DNA of 64,000 nucleotides from assembly GCA_017893485.1 (NCBI GenBank), contig CM030358.1, positions 253,621,228 through 253,685,227 of the forward strand, read 5' to 3'. Below, one piece after another: positions 51,676 to 63,939 of the stretch (position 1 is the first letter of the stretch; each line of letters opens with the position of its first letter). The notes under the pieces were generated by a model, which worked only from the letters and a program-made list of their open reading frames with translations, was not told the DNA's origin and made no database searches. The DNA is from Hemerocallis citrina. Lineage: Eukaryota; Streptophyta; Magnoliopsida; Asparagales; Asphodelaceae. The translations under genes and the position numbers were made by a program.

Positions 51676-54600
51676 TGTAATACCCTGATTTTTCAATAAA
51701 TGAGAAATTATTTATTTTGCACGTGTTGTGCACGTGCAATATATTGTTGGATTATTTTATCATGGTGAGTATGTTTAAATATATTTTTCTCAAATTATTT
51801 TAGTACAAAAGCCTTCTTTAAAAGCCTTATTTGATTTAACTAAAAAGCCTTTTCTTAAAAAGCCCAAAAGCATTTTTATTTTATTTATTTTTATAAATTA
51901 TTTTGGCCCAAAAAGAAAGCCCATGAATTAATTTATTTTTATTAAACTTGTCATGTAGAAGACTTTTTTTAAACAAAATTATTTTTATACAATTTTAGAA
52001 TGTACAAATTTGGCCTAGTTGCATGCACGTGCACTACACGTACACGTGCATTGCACACTCTATTTTTTGGGCCGGTAGCATTCTTTTTGGAGGGAGAGTT
52101 GAAATTTTGGGTGTGGAGAACATGGGGGTAGTTTCAAGGAGGTGGGTAGTTTTCCTAACTCCTACTTGAATCTAAGCCCTTCATTTTGCAACCACCAAGA
52201 TGATCTTAGCCCTCCATTTTCCTCATTTTTTAGTATAAATACCCCCCTTTCTCATGGCTAATTTTCATATGCAAAGTGTAATTTCTAAAGCTATACTAAT
52301 ATATTGTGAGAGTTATAAAAAATAAGAGTTGTGTGGGTTGTATTGCTTGGAGTGGCCGGCACCATCAAGAGCATTCGGCTAGGAAGCTTTCGGCCAAGGA
52401 GGAGAAGTATTCGGCATTTGGTTGGAGGCTTGGAGTGGTGCATTCTTTTGGCTAGGAGGAGGTGTTCTCATCTACTTGATTGCTTTTGTTGTGTTTCTCT
52501 CCAATTGAGGTGGGTAAAATATTTCATGTTTCTAATATAGGGTTCATGCTAGTATATTGATGACACTATACATGGAAAATACCAATAAGAGACCACTTTA
52601 ATTAAAAAGTTAGTATGTGAATGGCTTAGAATGGTGTGGTAAATTGTGTATGTAAATTGTTTGCATGAAATTATACCATATGAAGCACTTTCTATGATTA
52701 TCTAGTTAATTGAACAATGATGCAATGTGACTAGCATGATGTGTGAAAGTCTTTTATTAATTACTTGCAAATTGTGTGGTTGAAACATGAAAATTGAGAA
52801 AGACATTAACACTATGGGAATTGAATAGAAAAGTATATTAAATACTTCGAATCCATGTGTAGAAGTGGCATGAATGAACCAAGGAATTGCTTGTTGTCAT
52901 CATATTAGAAATGTACCAAAAATTAGAAATTGTTGAGTTTCACCTATTCATGTGCTATATGAATTCTTTTGCTAGTATGAGTATGGGAAAATCCAAAGTT
53001 GTATTGTGTTGTGAATGTAGAATAATAACCAGTAATTTATCATGAAAAACTTTGGGATAAAAGAGGGATTAGAAGAACAATCGATTATTTTCAATGTCGA
53101 AAAATAAAAGATTTGCTAGTTTTAATTAAAATAATTAATTTGGGTGGAGAAAAATGTGTTTTTAGTACAAAAATTTATTTTACAATTACTGTTTTGAAGA
53201 TGGAATAAAGAAGCTTAAATCTGGAATTTTTCAGTAGTTTATTTGAAAGCAATATGAATCAATTGTTGAACATCGAGTTAATTTCAAAACAAACAGTGGG
53301 AATATGAGTTAAATGGGTTTTAAGTCCACACTGTGACAACCTGAGCCAGTGGCTCAGGCGGTCGGTGGCGCTGTTCGGTTTCCCTGAGCGGTGTGGTTCG
53401 AATCCGGGTCTCACCAAAATTTTTTAAGTACTGTGTATATATGTATATATCAGCGAAGAGATGGCATATGTACTTAGCGCATCCTCTTCTAGTCGCTAGC
53501 ACCGATCGGCCTATCGGCGGGTGCTCTGGCCTTCTTCTCTATTGTGCTGGGTTCGAATCTTTCCCCTAGCACTTAGGGAAAAATATTTTTTTATGAGATT
53601 TTGATGTCCAAAAAAATATAAGAAAAATATGGTAATTTTCATAAAAATACAAGGAATTTTATGGGATTGGTTTGGATATTATTTGAAGAAAATAAAATGT
53701 AGTTTGTGAACAAATGGCATATTAAAGCTATGGTTCTAAGACACATACTCATGGTTAGTTTCAAATTTATAAAGAGTTATTAAAATGATTATTAGAAAGT
53801 TTTTGACACAAAAGAATTTGTGGTGTGACATGATATTATAATCTTTACTTGAAGATATGGTGTAAAATATGAAGTACGAATGTATGTTTATAAGGTGCAT
53901 GAGTCCATTGTATGATGATGGAGTTTAGAAACTTTGTTGATGAAATTGTTGGACTTGAATATGAATTTTGAGTTATAAGTATTCACCATGGATTTGTGAA
54001 CCAATGAAATTATGAATAAGAAAGAATATGAAATTGTGACATGAAAGTGGTTATGACTTAAAGATTGTGAAATGGAATTTGAAATAGAGTAGCTAAGTCT
54101 CCCCGGCATTGAGAAAGATGAATTGAATTGAAATTAGACCAAGGTTGGTCATGTTGAAACAAAGGAATAAGTCCGGATGATGGAGAGGCTAACTCTAGTG
54201 ATTATTTTGTTCATGATTTTTATATAAAACTAAGGACTAGTACATAGTGGAGATGTGATGAAAGTAGAAGAAAAACACGAGTATGAGGGCCAACGGATAG
54301 CGGTGTGAGAGCGATTCACAGGTTGCCTGCTTGATGCGTCAAGACAGTGCGTGGGCGCTACTCCGGAATTATCGTCCCGGTGGCGACGCTCGTGGGATGT
54401 TCGAGTGGCTATGGGTGGTGCCATTGTTCCATGGCGGAGGCTGAATTGTCCATAGGTTGCCTGCTCGATGCGTCGTGACAGTGCGTGGGATTCCCCTCCA
54501 GGCTGCCTGGACATGGGCTCATAGATCATAGGACATCTAAGACACTACCGTAGTTACAGTAGTAGTTAAGGCATAACGGGGGATTGAACCCTATCAAGAT

Positions 54601-55114
54601 GAAGAACGAATAAGGGCTTGCCCTCGGACCTATGTAGTATGGGATGCATAGAATCCGAACAAGTGTGCATTAGTGTCATGTAACATAATTAACTGTATTA
54701 AGGACTAAGTGCACAATCACAACACGACATCGATAGGGTAGTCCCTTTAGTTTGAATGTGACAAGTTTGTGTTTGCTAAATATGAAATGTTAAGTTATAC
54801 TATTTCCGGCAAGCGAGGACGGCCGTGTATAATGATCGTCGGTTGAATAAACTGACGTACCCACAGTCTAACATGCAGGTAAATGTCATGCTAAAGATTA
54901 AAGAGGATTTGGATGCTTAAAGATTTTATCAAGCTGTTGTACTTGTATTTAATTGTTGTATTTTACTTCCGCTGTGCAAAAGAAAGATGTAATTATGATG
55001 TAATCTCTGATGTATGATGAAAAGTTTTTATTTCCCTGTAAAAGTGTACTAAGAAAGTGAAAAGATCCTGTAGAACATCTCGAATTCAGTGTATTTGGGA
55101 TTCGGGGCGTTACA
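51676..55114 (+). repeat. Tekay 3' LTR
   Basis: A 3,439-bp copy of 43,004-46,442 at constant offset; it carries the same G-boxes, TATA box, SINE-like segment and direct repeats. It is followed by AGAAG, then the interrupted Tat gag. Confidence 0.97.
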
Positions 55115-55842
55115 AGAAGCCCTTATCCAGAGGGGGCAGCTAACCAAGTTCGTGAGAAAGGATCGAGCCGATCTTTCTCCCCTGCCTCGGGGGGCTAACA
55201 AGCATCCTGAACGCGGTGAAATGCCCGAATTTGAAGAGGAGCGTGTCCTACACCTCATTCATGGGGGCCCAATGGGGGGCTCCTCCAACTCCTCTCGAAA
55301 GGCGTTTATAAAAGAAGTTAATTCAGTTCGTGCCACACCTCCTCCTAAAGGCCTCGGAGTACCCATCACATTCTCAGATGAAGACCTTGAGGGTGTCCGA
55401 ACCCCCCATTGTGACGCGCTTGTCATCAACCTCCATATGGCGAACTTTAAAGTGGAGAGGATCCTGGTGGACAATGGCAGCTCCGTTAACATCCTCTTCC
55501 TCGCCACTTTCAAAGGCCTCAAACTATCCCGAGACAGACTTAAACCTGCCGGCTACACACTCCATGGATTCACGGGAGTGCCAGTGACTATTGAAGGGGT
55601 GATCACCCTCGACGTAACCGCTGGCAAAACTTCTACTATCCGAACGGAGTCGATGGACTTTGATCGTGGATGTCCCTGCAGCTTATAATGTCATTTTGGG
55701 TCGGCCCGGCTTAGCTGCTCTCGAAGCCGTCCCTTCCGCTTTCACCACAAGATGAAATTCCCCACCAGGACAGGAGTTGGGGAAGTAAAAGGCAGTCAAG
55801 AGGTAGCCCGCAAGTGCTATATGACTTCAATAGGGGGTCTAT
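55115..55842 (+). pseudogene. Continuation of Tat gag and protease, then cut by Athila
   Basis: The frame resumes after the Tekay 3' LTR and encodes the end of Gag and a protease with ILVDNGSSVNILF at about 55,460-55,500 and, in another frame, [10 protein letters not shown] near 55,683. Two frameshifts are visible, near 55,660 and near 55,741. ARKCYMTSI at about 55,807-55,830 is the last recognisable part before the Athila LTR. No Tat reverse transcriptase or integrase lies in the window. The DNGS active-site variant is seen in this lineage. Confidence 0.85.
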
Positions 55843-57528
55843 TGTGCAATCTAGACTATCTAAATAAATAGATAAACTAGACACAAATTAAAACCTCGCA
55901 AGTGTACGAATCGTTTATAGAAGCGTAGTGAAAAGCAAGGGTCGATCCCACAGAGATTGTAGAAATTAACTTACTAACCAATAAAATAGAGATAAGAATC
56001 TTGAAGTGTTGTTCTAAAAGAAATGAAAAGATTAAAAACTATATCAAGAAGTTCTGAATCACAAATATTTATCAAGTAGTTGGGCTTTGATTTCCACCTA
56101 TAGTTAATAATGCTAAGTCACCTTCTGATCTACTCTAATTACTCATGTTTGTTCCTTTAAGGGCATGGTATCTACTCCTTAAAGTTACTGTTTCCCTAAT
56201 CCAAGAATTAGGCATGGTATCTACTCTAATTCGTTTCTTTCCTTAAGTATTTAGCATGGTATCTACTAAGTTGCACTTAAAGAAAACATAAGAACAATGG
56301 AAACGAACAAACACTCGAAGTTCTAGAAATTGGTATCAGATCTAGATCCTTCAAGTTGATTAAACCAAGAATCCCTAAAGATTCCTGTGTTACAAGTTAT
56401 GAGCACGAGATACGGGTCGTCTCTATACTCATATAACAGATTCAGATTTATAACATGCAAACTCGATAATCTCAGGTTCTGTATGGCAGTCGACTTGCTG
56501 TCACTCTCTCTTGACTGCTCTTAGAACTTCTGAATAAGTTTGTCTATTATAAATCTATACCATTACTCTCAGGTTTAATCAATAAGTAACAGAATAGCAT
56601 TCAGAAGAATATAAGCATTACATAACTACGGTTTCAATCTACCCAACTATGAAATTAGTTCCACATAATAAGATTTTTATTGACTAACAGTTTCGAATAC
56701 ATGATGAACATAAAAGAACTAGAAAGAGAAGAAATAAACTGATAATGTTCGGCCAGATAGGTCGACTGGCTGTCACATAGTCGACCGGCTCGTTGCTTCA
56801 GTGAACTCGATCTCCTTCTTCTTCGATGCTGATAGAATAATCTTCTTGGTTGATGACTTGATGATTCAGAAGTTCCGTCTGTCTTCGATCCCCTAGAATA
56901 ACGCATCTTGGTTGATATTTATAGAACACGGGAAGAGAATTAGGGTTGTCACTTTTTTCCAGAAAAGTCCTCTTCTTTCGTTTATTTCTTTCCTTATTTG
57001 ATCTGCATTTTATTTCTTTCTCTTTTCTTCTTTTCTTCCTTTTCTGCTAACCACGTGCTCTTGCCAATCCCCGGTCTCTAGCTTTTATTTGTTGGAGAAG
57101 TTGTTATTCGCATATAACCTGGGTTTGGATAACTAAATCTTGCTTCGTATTTAGATGAGGATGAATCTTCGCTGTTCTTATCTTTTGACTCCGCCGAATA
57201 CCAGTCGACTGGTGTTGGATGTAAGTCGACTGCACCGAGACATCTGTGGCTTCATGATTCATCAGTCAAGTCGACTGATGTTGGAGAAGTCGACTGTGCC
57301 GAGCCCCATCAATCTCTCTGTCCAGTCGCCTATTTGAAGAACCAGTCGACTGATGCTCTGCAACTTCTGTGTGTCCTCCTCAAAATCCTGAATCTGCTTC
57401 GTTTTGCTGTTTTAGGCTGTTTCCTGTGGAAAAGAGAAAATAAGAGTAAAATACCACATATAAAGCATTTAAATGTCCAATTGCAATAAGATTATTGCTC
57501 CTAAATGTGAATATTATTGAGTTCATCA
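55843..57528 (-). mobile_element. 3' LTR of the Athila element (minus strand)
   Basis: On the plus strand it starts TGTGCAATC at about 55,843 and ends GTTCATCA at 57,528. On the minus strand the LTR therefore begins TGATGAAC, directly after a purine-rich AAGTTTGGGGGTATT (57,529-57,543), the likely polypurine tract. It contains AAGGGTCGATCCCACAGAG, three copies of GCATGGTATCTACT (56,163, 56,212, 56,254) and eight GTCGAC-centred words. The left boundary is uncertain by a few bases and the second LTR is beyond the window. Confidence 0.65.
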
Positions 57529-58548
57529 AATACCCCCAAACTTAGCTTTTGCTTGTCCTCAAGCAAAAAAGTAAAATTATGAACAAGGGGAAAATACTAG
57601 TCTCAACCCATCACACCAAGAAAATGTCTCATTATGCAAGCATCAAAATTTTGCAATAAAAAATATAAACAATTTGCAAATAAAGTAAAAACAAGCATAC
57701 CCACTTTCTCCAGTGCAATTGTCTATTCATAGCTCCAAACCCAATCATATTTGTCATGCAATTAATTATAGTTATAGTATGTAACTACCCAATCTGTGAT
57801 TATCCCTTTTCTCTACTACAAACCGAGTAGCAAATTAGAGTTTTTTTTTTTTTTTTTTTTAAAAACTTACTTTAGCCTCTTCTCTAAGTTGTCACTTGCC
57901 TTTTGACGTGAGTGCAAGACATTTGTGATGAATCCACCCGGTTACTCAACAAGTCACAAACTTTAAGTGCTTTGCATACTCATATTTCAAGTTGCCGTTT
58001 GACGTAAAAGTAAACATTGGTGATGAATACCCCTAGTTACTAAGCAACTCAAAACATTGGAGTAGATTGACTTTATTCAAATTTTTTTATTTTTTTATTT
58101 TTTTGTTATTTTTTTTTATTTTTTTTCGTTCGTTATTACTCTATTTACTTAAACTCTGTTTAGGACTAGATCAAAGGGGATAATCACAAGAGAAAGCATC
58201 ACATTTGTATTTTATGTATAATCGCATGACTCATACAATTTTGTAACGAATTATGAAACTCAACAATCCTAAAGTAAATAAGTATCCTTACTCTTACTTT
58301 ATAAGAAATTGTTTATCCCAAAAAAATCAAAAGACTCCAAATAACTACCCCCAAACTTAGATGGAACATTGTCCTCAATGTTCGCACAAAAACTTAAAAT
58401 AGGCATGTGTTACCAAATAGTTTGAAGGAAATAAAATAAAGAAATGATTAAAGAAATAAATAAATAGAGAGTGTAAGTACTCCCCTGAAAAATTGGGTTG
58501 CCTCCCAATAAGCGCTGTGTTTCTTGTCTTCAGCTAGACTTGATGAGT
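57529..58548 (-). other. Athila region between pol and the 3' LTR, no ORF
   Basis: It contains CCCCCAAACTTAGCTTTTGC with CTTGTCCTCAAGCAAA, and further right GGGTTGCCTCCCAATAAGCG, phrases typical of the Athila 3' region. T-runs are at 57,841-57,860 and about 58,082-58,130. An imperfect repeat (TTTGACGT...GTGATGAAT) is at 57,900-58,040. The env-like ORF that some Athila elements carry here is absent. Confidence 0.6.
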
Positions 58549-61500
58549 TCATGTAATGTATTGAATGGTTTGAAGATTCACATCTCCCTCGTGCGGCTCT
58601 AAACTCATCTCAATGTACGGCTTCGCCCTATGCCCGTTCACCTTGAATGTTTGATTTTTCTCTTTGCTATGAACCTCCAATGCTCCATATGGAAAGACTT
58701 TTGTAACAATGTATGGGCCATACCATCGTGACATAAGCTTGCCTGGAAAGAGTCTTAATCTTGAGTTGTATATTAATACCTTATGTCCTTCATAGAACTC
58801 CTTCCTTGCTAGCTGTTTATCATGGTACATCTTGGTCCTTTTCTTGTACAACTTTGTATTTTCATATGCGTCGTGCCTCAACTCTTCAAGCTCGTTCAGC
58901 TGCAATCTTCTTTTGTCGCCTGCTTGTTTCATATCAAAATTGAACTTTTTGATGGCCCAATAGGCTTTGTGTTCCAACTCCACTGGCAGATGACAGATTT
59001 TTCCAAAAACCAAACGGTATGGTGACATGCCGATGGGTGTCTTGTATGCCGTTCGGTAGGCCCATAATGCATCATTCAAGCGTAGCGACCAATCCTTTCT
59101 CCTTGTATTTACTGTCTTTTCCAAAATGCTCTTGATCTCTCTGTTGCTAATCTCCACCTGCCCACTAGTTTGAGGATGATATGGAGTACCCACTCTATGT
59201 GTAATCCCATATTTCTTCATCAAAGAAGCAAATGGAAAGTTATTGAAGTGGCTCCCTCCATCACTAATTATTGCTCGTGGTGTACCAAACCTAGTGAAAA
59301 TGTTCTCCTGCAAAAACTTGACAACAACTTTGTGATCATTAGTTTTTGAGGGGACAGCCTCGATCCATTTAGACACATAATCCACACCCACAAGAATATA
59401 TAAATAACCAAATGAATTAGGAAAGGGACCCATGAAGTCGATTCCCCAAACATCAAAAAGCTCGATTACTTGGATGTTTTGCAGTGACATTTGATTTCTA
59501 GAAGAGATGTTGCCTGTCCTTTGGCATTTGTCACAAGTCCTGCAAAAAGAAAAAGCATCTTTGAATACATTAGGCCAATAAAAACCAGATTGTAATACCT
59601 TGAGTGCTGTTCTTTTTGGTCCAAAATGCCCTCCACATGCATATTGGTGGCAATGTTGTAGAATACTCATTTGCTTTTCTTCTGCCACACATCTTCTTAT
59701 AATTTGATCAGGACAGAATTTGAACGAATAAGGATCATCCCAATAATAGTGCTTGCACATGGCCACCAGTCTCTTTCTTTCCTGAAGTGTCATACCTGGA
59801 GGGAAAACATGAGCAGTGAGATAATTTACAATATCTGCAAACCATGGAAGTTGTATATTTATTTCAAATAAATTTTCATCTGGGAAATTTTCATTAAGTG
59901 GGGGCACAATTCTTTCTTCCTCCTGCAGTAATCCGGATATGTGATCTGCCACAACATTGTCACTTCCTTTCTTGTCTCTAATCTCAAGATCAAATTTTTG
60001 AAGCAACAGCACCCATCTGATCAACATAGGCTTAGCATCCTTTTTAGCAAACAAATATCTCAAAGCAGCATGGTCAGTGAAAACAATGACTTTAGAACCA
60101 ATCAAATATGATCTAAACTTCTCTACAGCAAAAATGACAGCTAACATTTCTTTTTCAGTAGTGGAATAATTTAGATGTGCATCATTTAAAGTTCGAGAAG
60201 CATAGTAAATAACATGGGGTACCTTATTAATTCTCTGACCTAAAACAGCTTCCAAAGCATAATCACTTGCATCACACATAAGCTCGAAAGGATGGTTCCA
60301 ATCTGGTGCCATGACAATAGGTGCAGAAATGAGAAGATTCTTCAATGTAATAAAAGCATTTGTGCACTCTTCTGTCCATGCAAACTCAACGTCCTTAGCC
60401 AACAATTCACAAAGGGGTCTGGAGATTTTTGAGAAATCTTTTATAATTCTTCTATAGAACCCTGCATGTCCAAGAAAACTCCTAACACCCTTGACTGTAG
60501 TAGGAGGGGGTAGCTTTGATATTATGTCAATTTTTGCCCTGTCCACCTCTATGCCCCTTTTTGACACCACATGTCCCAAGACAATATCTTGTTGTACCAT
60601 AAAATGACACTTTTCCCAATTCAGCACTAAATTGCATTCTTCACATCTCTTAAGTACAAGCTGCAAATGGTTAAGGCATTCATCAAAACAAGATCCAAAA
60701 ATACTAAAATCATCCATAAATACCTCGATGAACCTTTTCACCATGTCTGAAAATATACTCATCATGCATCTCTGAAATGTAGCTGGTGCGTTAAACAATC
60801 CAAAGGGCATCCTCCTGTATGCAAAAGTACCAAAAGGACATGTAAAAGTGGTTTTTTCTTGATCTTCTGGAGCAATAGCAATTTGATTATAGCCACTATA
60901 ACCATCTAAAAAACAATAATGACTATATCCTACTAATCTTTCTAACATTTGATCAATAAAAGGAAGAGGGAAGTGATCTTTCCTGGTTTCGTTATTCAGC
61001 TTCCTGTAGTCAATGCATACCCTCCATCCTGTGGTCACTCTAGTAGGGATAAGCTCATTCTCTTTATTCTTCACCACTGTGACTCCACTTTTCTTAGGCA
61101 CCACATGTATAAGACTCACCCATTTGCTATCTGAGATAGGGTAGATGATGCTAACATCTAATAGCTTCAAGACCTCTGTTCTTACCACTTCTTTCATGTG
61201 TGGATTAAGCCTTCTCTGTGCTTCCCTGCTAGGTTTTGCATTGTCTTCAAGAAGTATTTTATGCATGCATTTGGATGGACTTATTCTCTTGATGTCTGCA
61301 ATGGTCCATCCTATTGCACCTTTGTGTTCTCGCAGTACCCTCAGCAGCTTATCTTCTTCTTGTGCACTCAAATTTGCTGCAACTATCACTGGTAGCGTCT
61401 GGTTCTCACCCAGATATGCGTGCTTCAGATGTTCAGGCAGCGGCTTAAGCTCCACGTCTGGCGTCCTGGTAGCAGTCGACTTGCTCCATGCACCAGTCGA

Positions 61501-63939
61501 CTGGTCTGAGGAAACACAAGTGTTATCAGATACAAAATTTTCAAATGCAGGTGCAAGCTTACCTGAACATGACTTTGGAGTTTCAAGGTGATGTACTGTT
61601 TCTGCTATCCTCCAGTCATCACATTCCTGTTCAACATGAGATAATGTTAGAGATTGTGTAATTGCGGCTTGTAGTGGTTCAATGCTATGTACCTGAAATG
61701 TTTGATCAACAATCTCCTGTACCACATCAATATTATAGCATTCATGATCATCATGTGGTAATTTTAGTGTATCAAACATTTTAAATTCAACATTTTCTCC
61801 GTTTATCTTCATACTTATAGTACCCTTTTTAACACAAATTTTTATATCAGCTGTACTCATAAAGGGCCTACCTAGGATGATCGGTAAAGAAGATGGCATT
61901 GAAGAGTCCTCCATATCTAACACAACAAAATCTGCAGGCAAAATGAAATCGTTTACCTGGACTAGGACATCTTACAAAATACCTCTAGGTCTCTTGATGC
62001 TGCGATCAGCCAACTGCAAAGTGATGGATGTTGGTTTGAGTTCCCCCAATCCTAGCTTTTCGTAAACAGTGTATGGAAGAAGATTTATGCTTGCCCCCAA
62101 GTCTAGTAGTGCCTTTTCAAAGAAGTGCTCACAAACCCTGCAAGGAATGGTAAAACTACCTGGATCCTTCAGTTTAGGAGGTAATTTTCTTAACAAAACA
62201 GCGCTCACTTCCTCTGTCAAAGCCACATCCTCCTTAATCTGAAATGTTCTTTTATGAGTACAACATTCTTTCAAAAATTTGGCATAAGAAGGAATTTATT
62301 TAATAGCATCAAGTAGGGGAATATTAATTTCTACCTTTCTGAGAGTTTCAAAGATATCAAATAAATGTTGTTCTTTCTTTTGCTTGACTAACCTTTGAGA
62401 GAATGGTGGCAAAACTGTCCTTTCTTTTTCACTTACCTTGTTGGAACCCAAAACTTTTGATGGTTGTGTTTCTGCTTCATCTGCGTGTGTCCCAACCTTG
62501 TTGTCAATTGTCTTACCGCTTCTCAGAGTTGTTACTGATTTGAGCTGTTCTTGGCCTCTAGGGTTTGGTATGGTTTGTGAAGGAAGTTCTCCTGCCTTTC
62601 TTTCACTCAACTCCTTGGCGATTTGCCCGATTTGAGTTTCCAATTTCTGAATTGCCTGTCCTTGTTGGTTGCTTGTTTGATGTTGTTGTTGGAGCAAATG
62701 AAGAACGGTGGATTCAAAATCCAACTTCTTCTGTTCTTGAACTGGCCGATCAAACCCACTTTCTATTTGGAAGTTTCGTGCATGTCCTTGCGAAGATTGA
62801 GTGCCTTGATTGTTGCTCCATGAGAAATTTGGATGGTTCCTCCACCTTGGGTTGTATGTGTTCGAGAATGGATTGTTCTTTGGTGGAAACACTCCTTGTC
62901 CCACATAGTTTGCATGCTCCTGATTTGTGAAAGAAGACATGGGACATGTGTCAGTTGTATGATCACAATGAGAACAAATTGCACAAATTTCTTTTGTTAG
63001 ATTTTTTACACTGCCCATTGTTGTCATTGCATTAACAAGCATATCAATTTTTTTGTTCATGTTTACCATTTCTAATTGTATGTTATTACTACCAGAAATT
63101 TCGTAAACTCCCTGTTTTTTAAAAATGCCTCTTCACCTTGTTGAGAATTGCTGTGAGTTCTCGCTAAGTTCTTCAAATAATTCGATGGCCTCCTCACCAC
63201 TTTTCCTCATCAAGATCCCGTTGCAAGCTGAATCCACAATTGCCTTGTTAGTATCATTTAAACCCTCATAAAATGCTTGTACCTGATCATCTTTAGGCAT
63301 GTTGTGCGTAGGACACTTGAGAAGCTTGTTCTTGAAATCCTTCCATGCTTCGAAGAATAAATCTCCATCTTTTTGTTGGAAGAGTTGAATCTCTCTTTTC
63401 AGTTGTTTGGTCTTCTGGGCTGGAAAGAATTCTTTCAAGAATTTTGTTGCCAATTGCTCCCATGAATTAATTGATCCTGGTTCCAAAGAATTATACCACA
63501 ATTTAGCATTAAGTTTTAAGGAAAATGGAAACAAGATTAACCTGATTTGTTCAGGGGTAAGCCCTTGGACGCTTTGTGTTCTGCAAAGATCAAAGAAATC
63601 TTGCAGATGGAGGTGAGGCTCCTCGTCTGGTTTGCCACTAAAGTGGGGAACCATGCTGAGTAATTGGGGAGATAGATGCATATTTCCTGTGACATTAGGT
63701 TGATAAGCAATGCAGGAAGGTTACTCAATATTCTTAGGCGTGAATTTGTCCTGCATTGGTACTCGATTTGGTACTTCCTCAGCCATTGTTGCTCGTAAAT
63801 TGGGTCTCTGTGCAGTCACCTGGTCCCTTGTAGCAGTCGACTGGTTAGTTGCAGACAGCCGACCTAGTCTGTGCAGAGTACGTTCTGTTTCCGCGTCAAT
63901 AGGTAGTAGCTCTGGACGACGTGATCGCCTTCCGTGCAT
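58549..63939 (-). pseudogene. Athila gag-pol, one frame with four internal stop codons
   Basis: The minus-strand frame runs from 63,939 to the terminal stop at 58,549 without frameshift. It is interrupted by stops at 63,721-63,723 (TAA), 63,133-63,135 (TGA), 62,296-62,298 (TAA) and 61,972-61,974 (TAA). Domains in order: N-terminal Gag (NLRATMAEEVPNRVP), Gag core (HFSGKPDEEPHLHLQDFFDL, 63,681-63,136), nucleocapsid (CAICSHCDHTTDTCP, about 62,990) and protease (ALLDLGASINLLP, about 62,090). Reverse transcriptase has [20 protein letters not shown] and FMDD (about 60,711-60,722). RNase H has [16 protein letters not shown] and [18 protein letters not shown]. Integrase has the HHCC finger (about 59,500-59,640), then [26 protein letters not shown] and [15 protein letters not shown]. 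These match the Athila lineage. Protein from 61,941 to 58,549 is open for 1,130 codons. The natural Gag start and 5' LTR may lie beyond the right edge. It is no longer autonomous. Confidence 0.93.

Larger units (their letters stand above)
42999..55119 (+). mobile_element. Complete Tekay-lineage chromovirus (Ty3/gypsy), 12,111 bp
   Basis: The element spans 43,004-55,114. It is flanked by the perfect 5-bp duplication AGAAG (42,999-43,003 and 55,115-55,119). The two LTRs are 3,439 bp each with a constant 8,672-bp offset, so no length change has occurred. I noticed two base differences (43,250 T versus 51,922 C; 44,576 G versus 53,248 A). The internal part has a methionine-tRNA primer site, an extra leader ORF, gag, pol with a C-terminal chromodomain-like region, and a polypurine tract. 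Coding regions are uninterrupted. The long LTRs, primer type and chromodomain fit the Tekay/Del group. It is probably young and potentially autonomous. Confidence 0.95.

Noticed and set aside
58080..58140. T-rich run as the Athila polypurine tract
   Set aside because: It is more than 500 bp from the inferred LTR start; the AAGTTTGGGGGTATT stretch directly at 57,529-57,543 is a better candidate.
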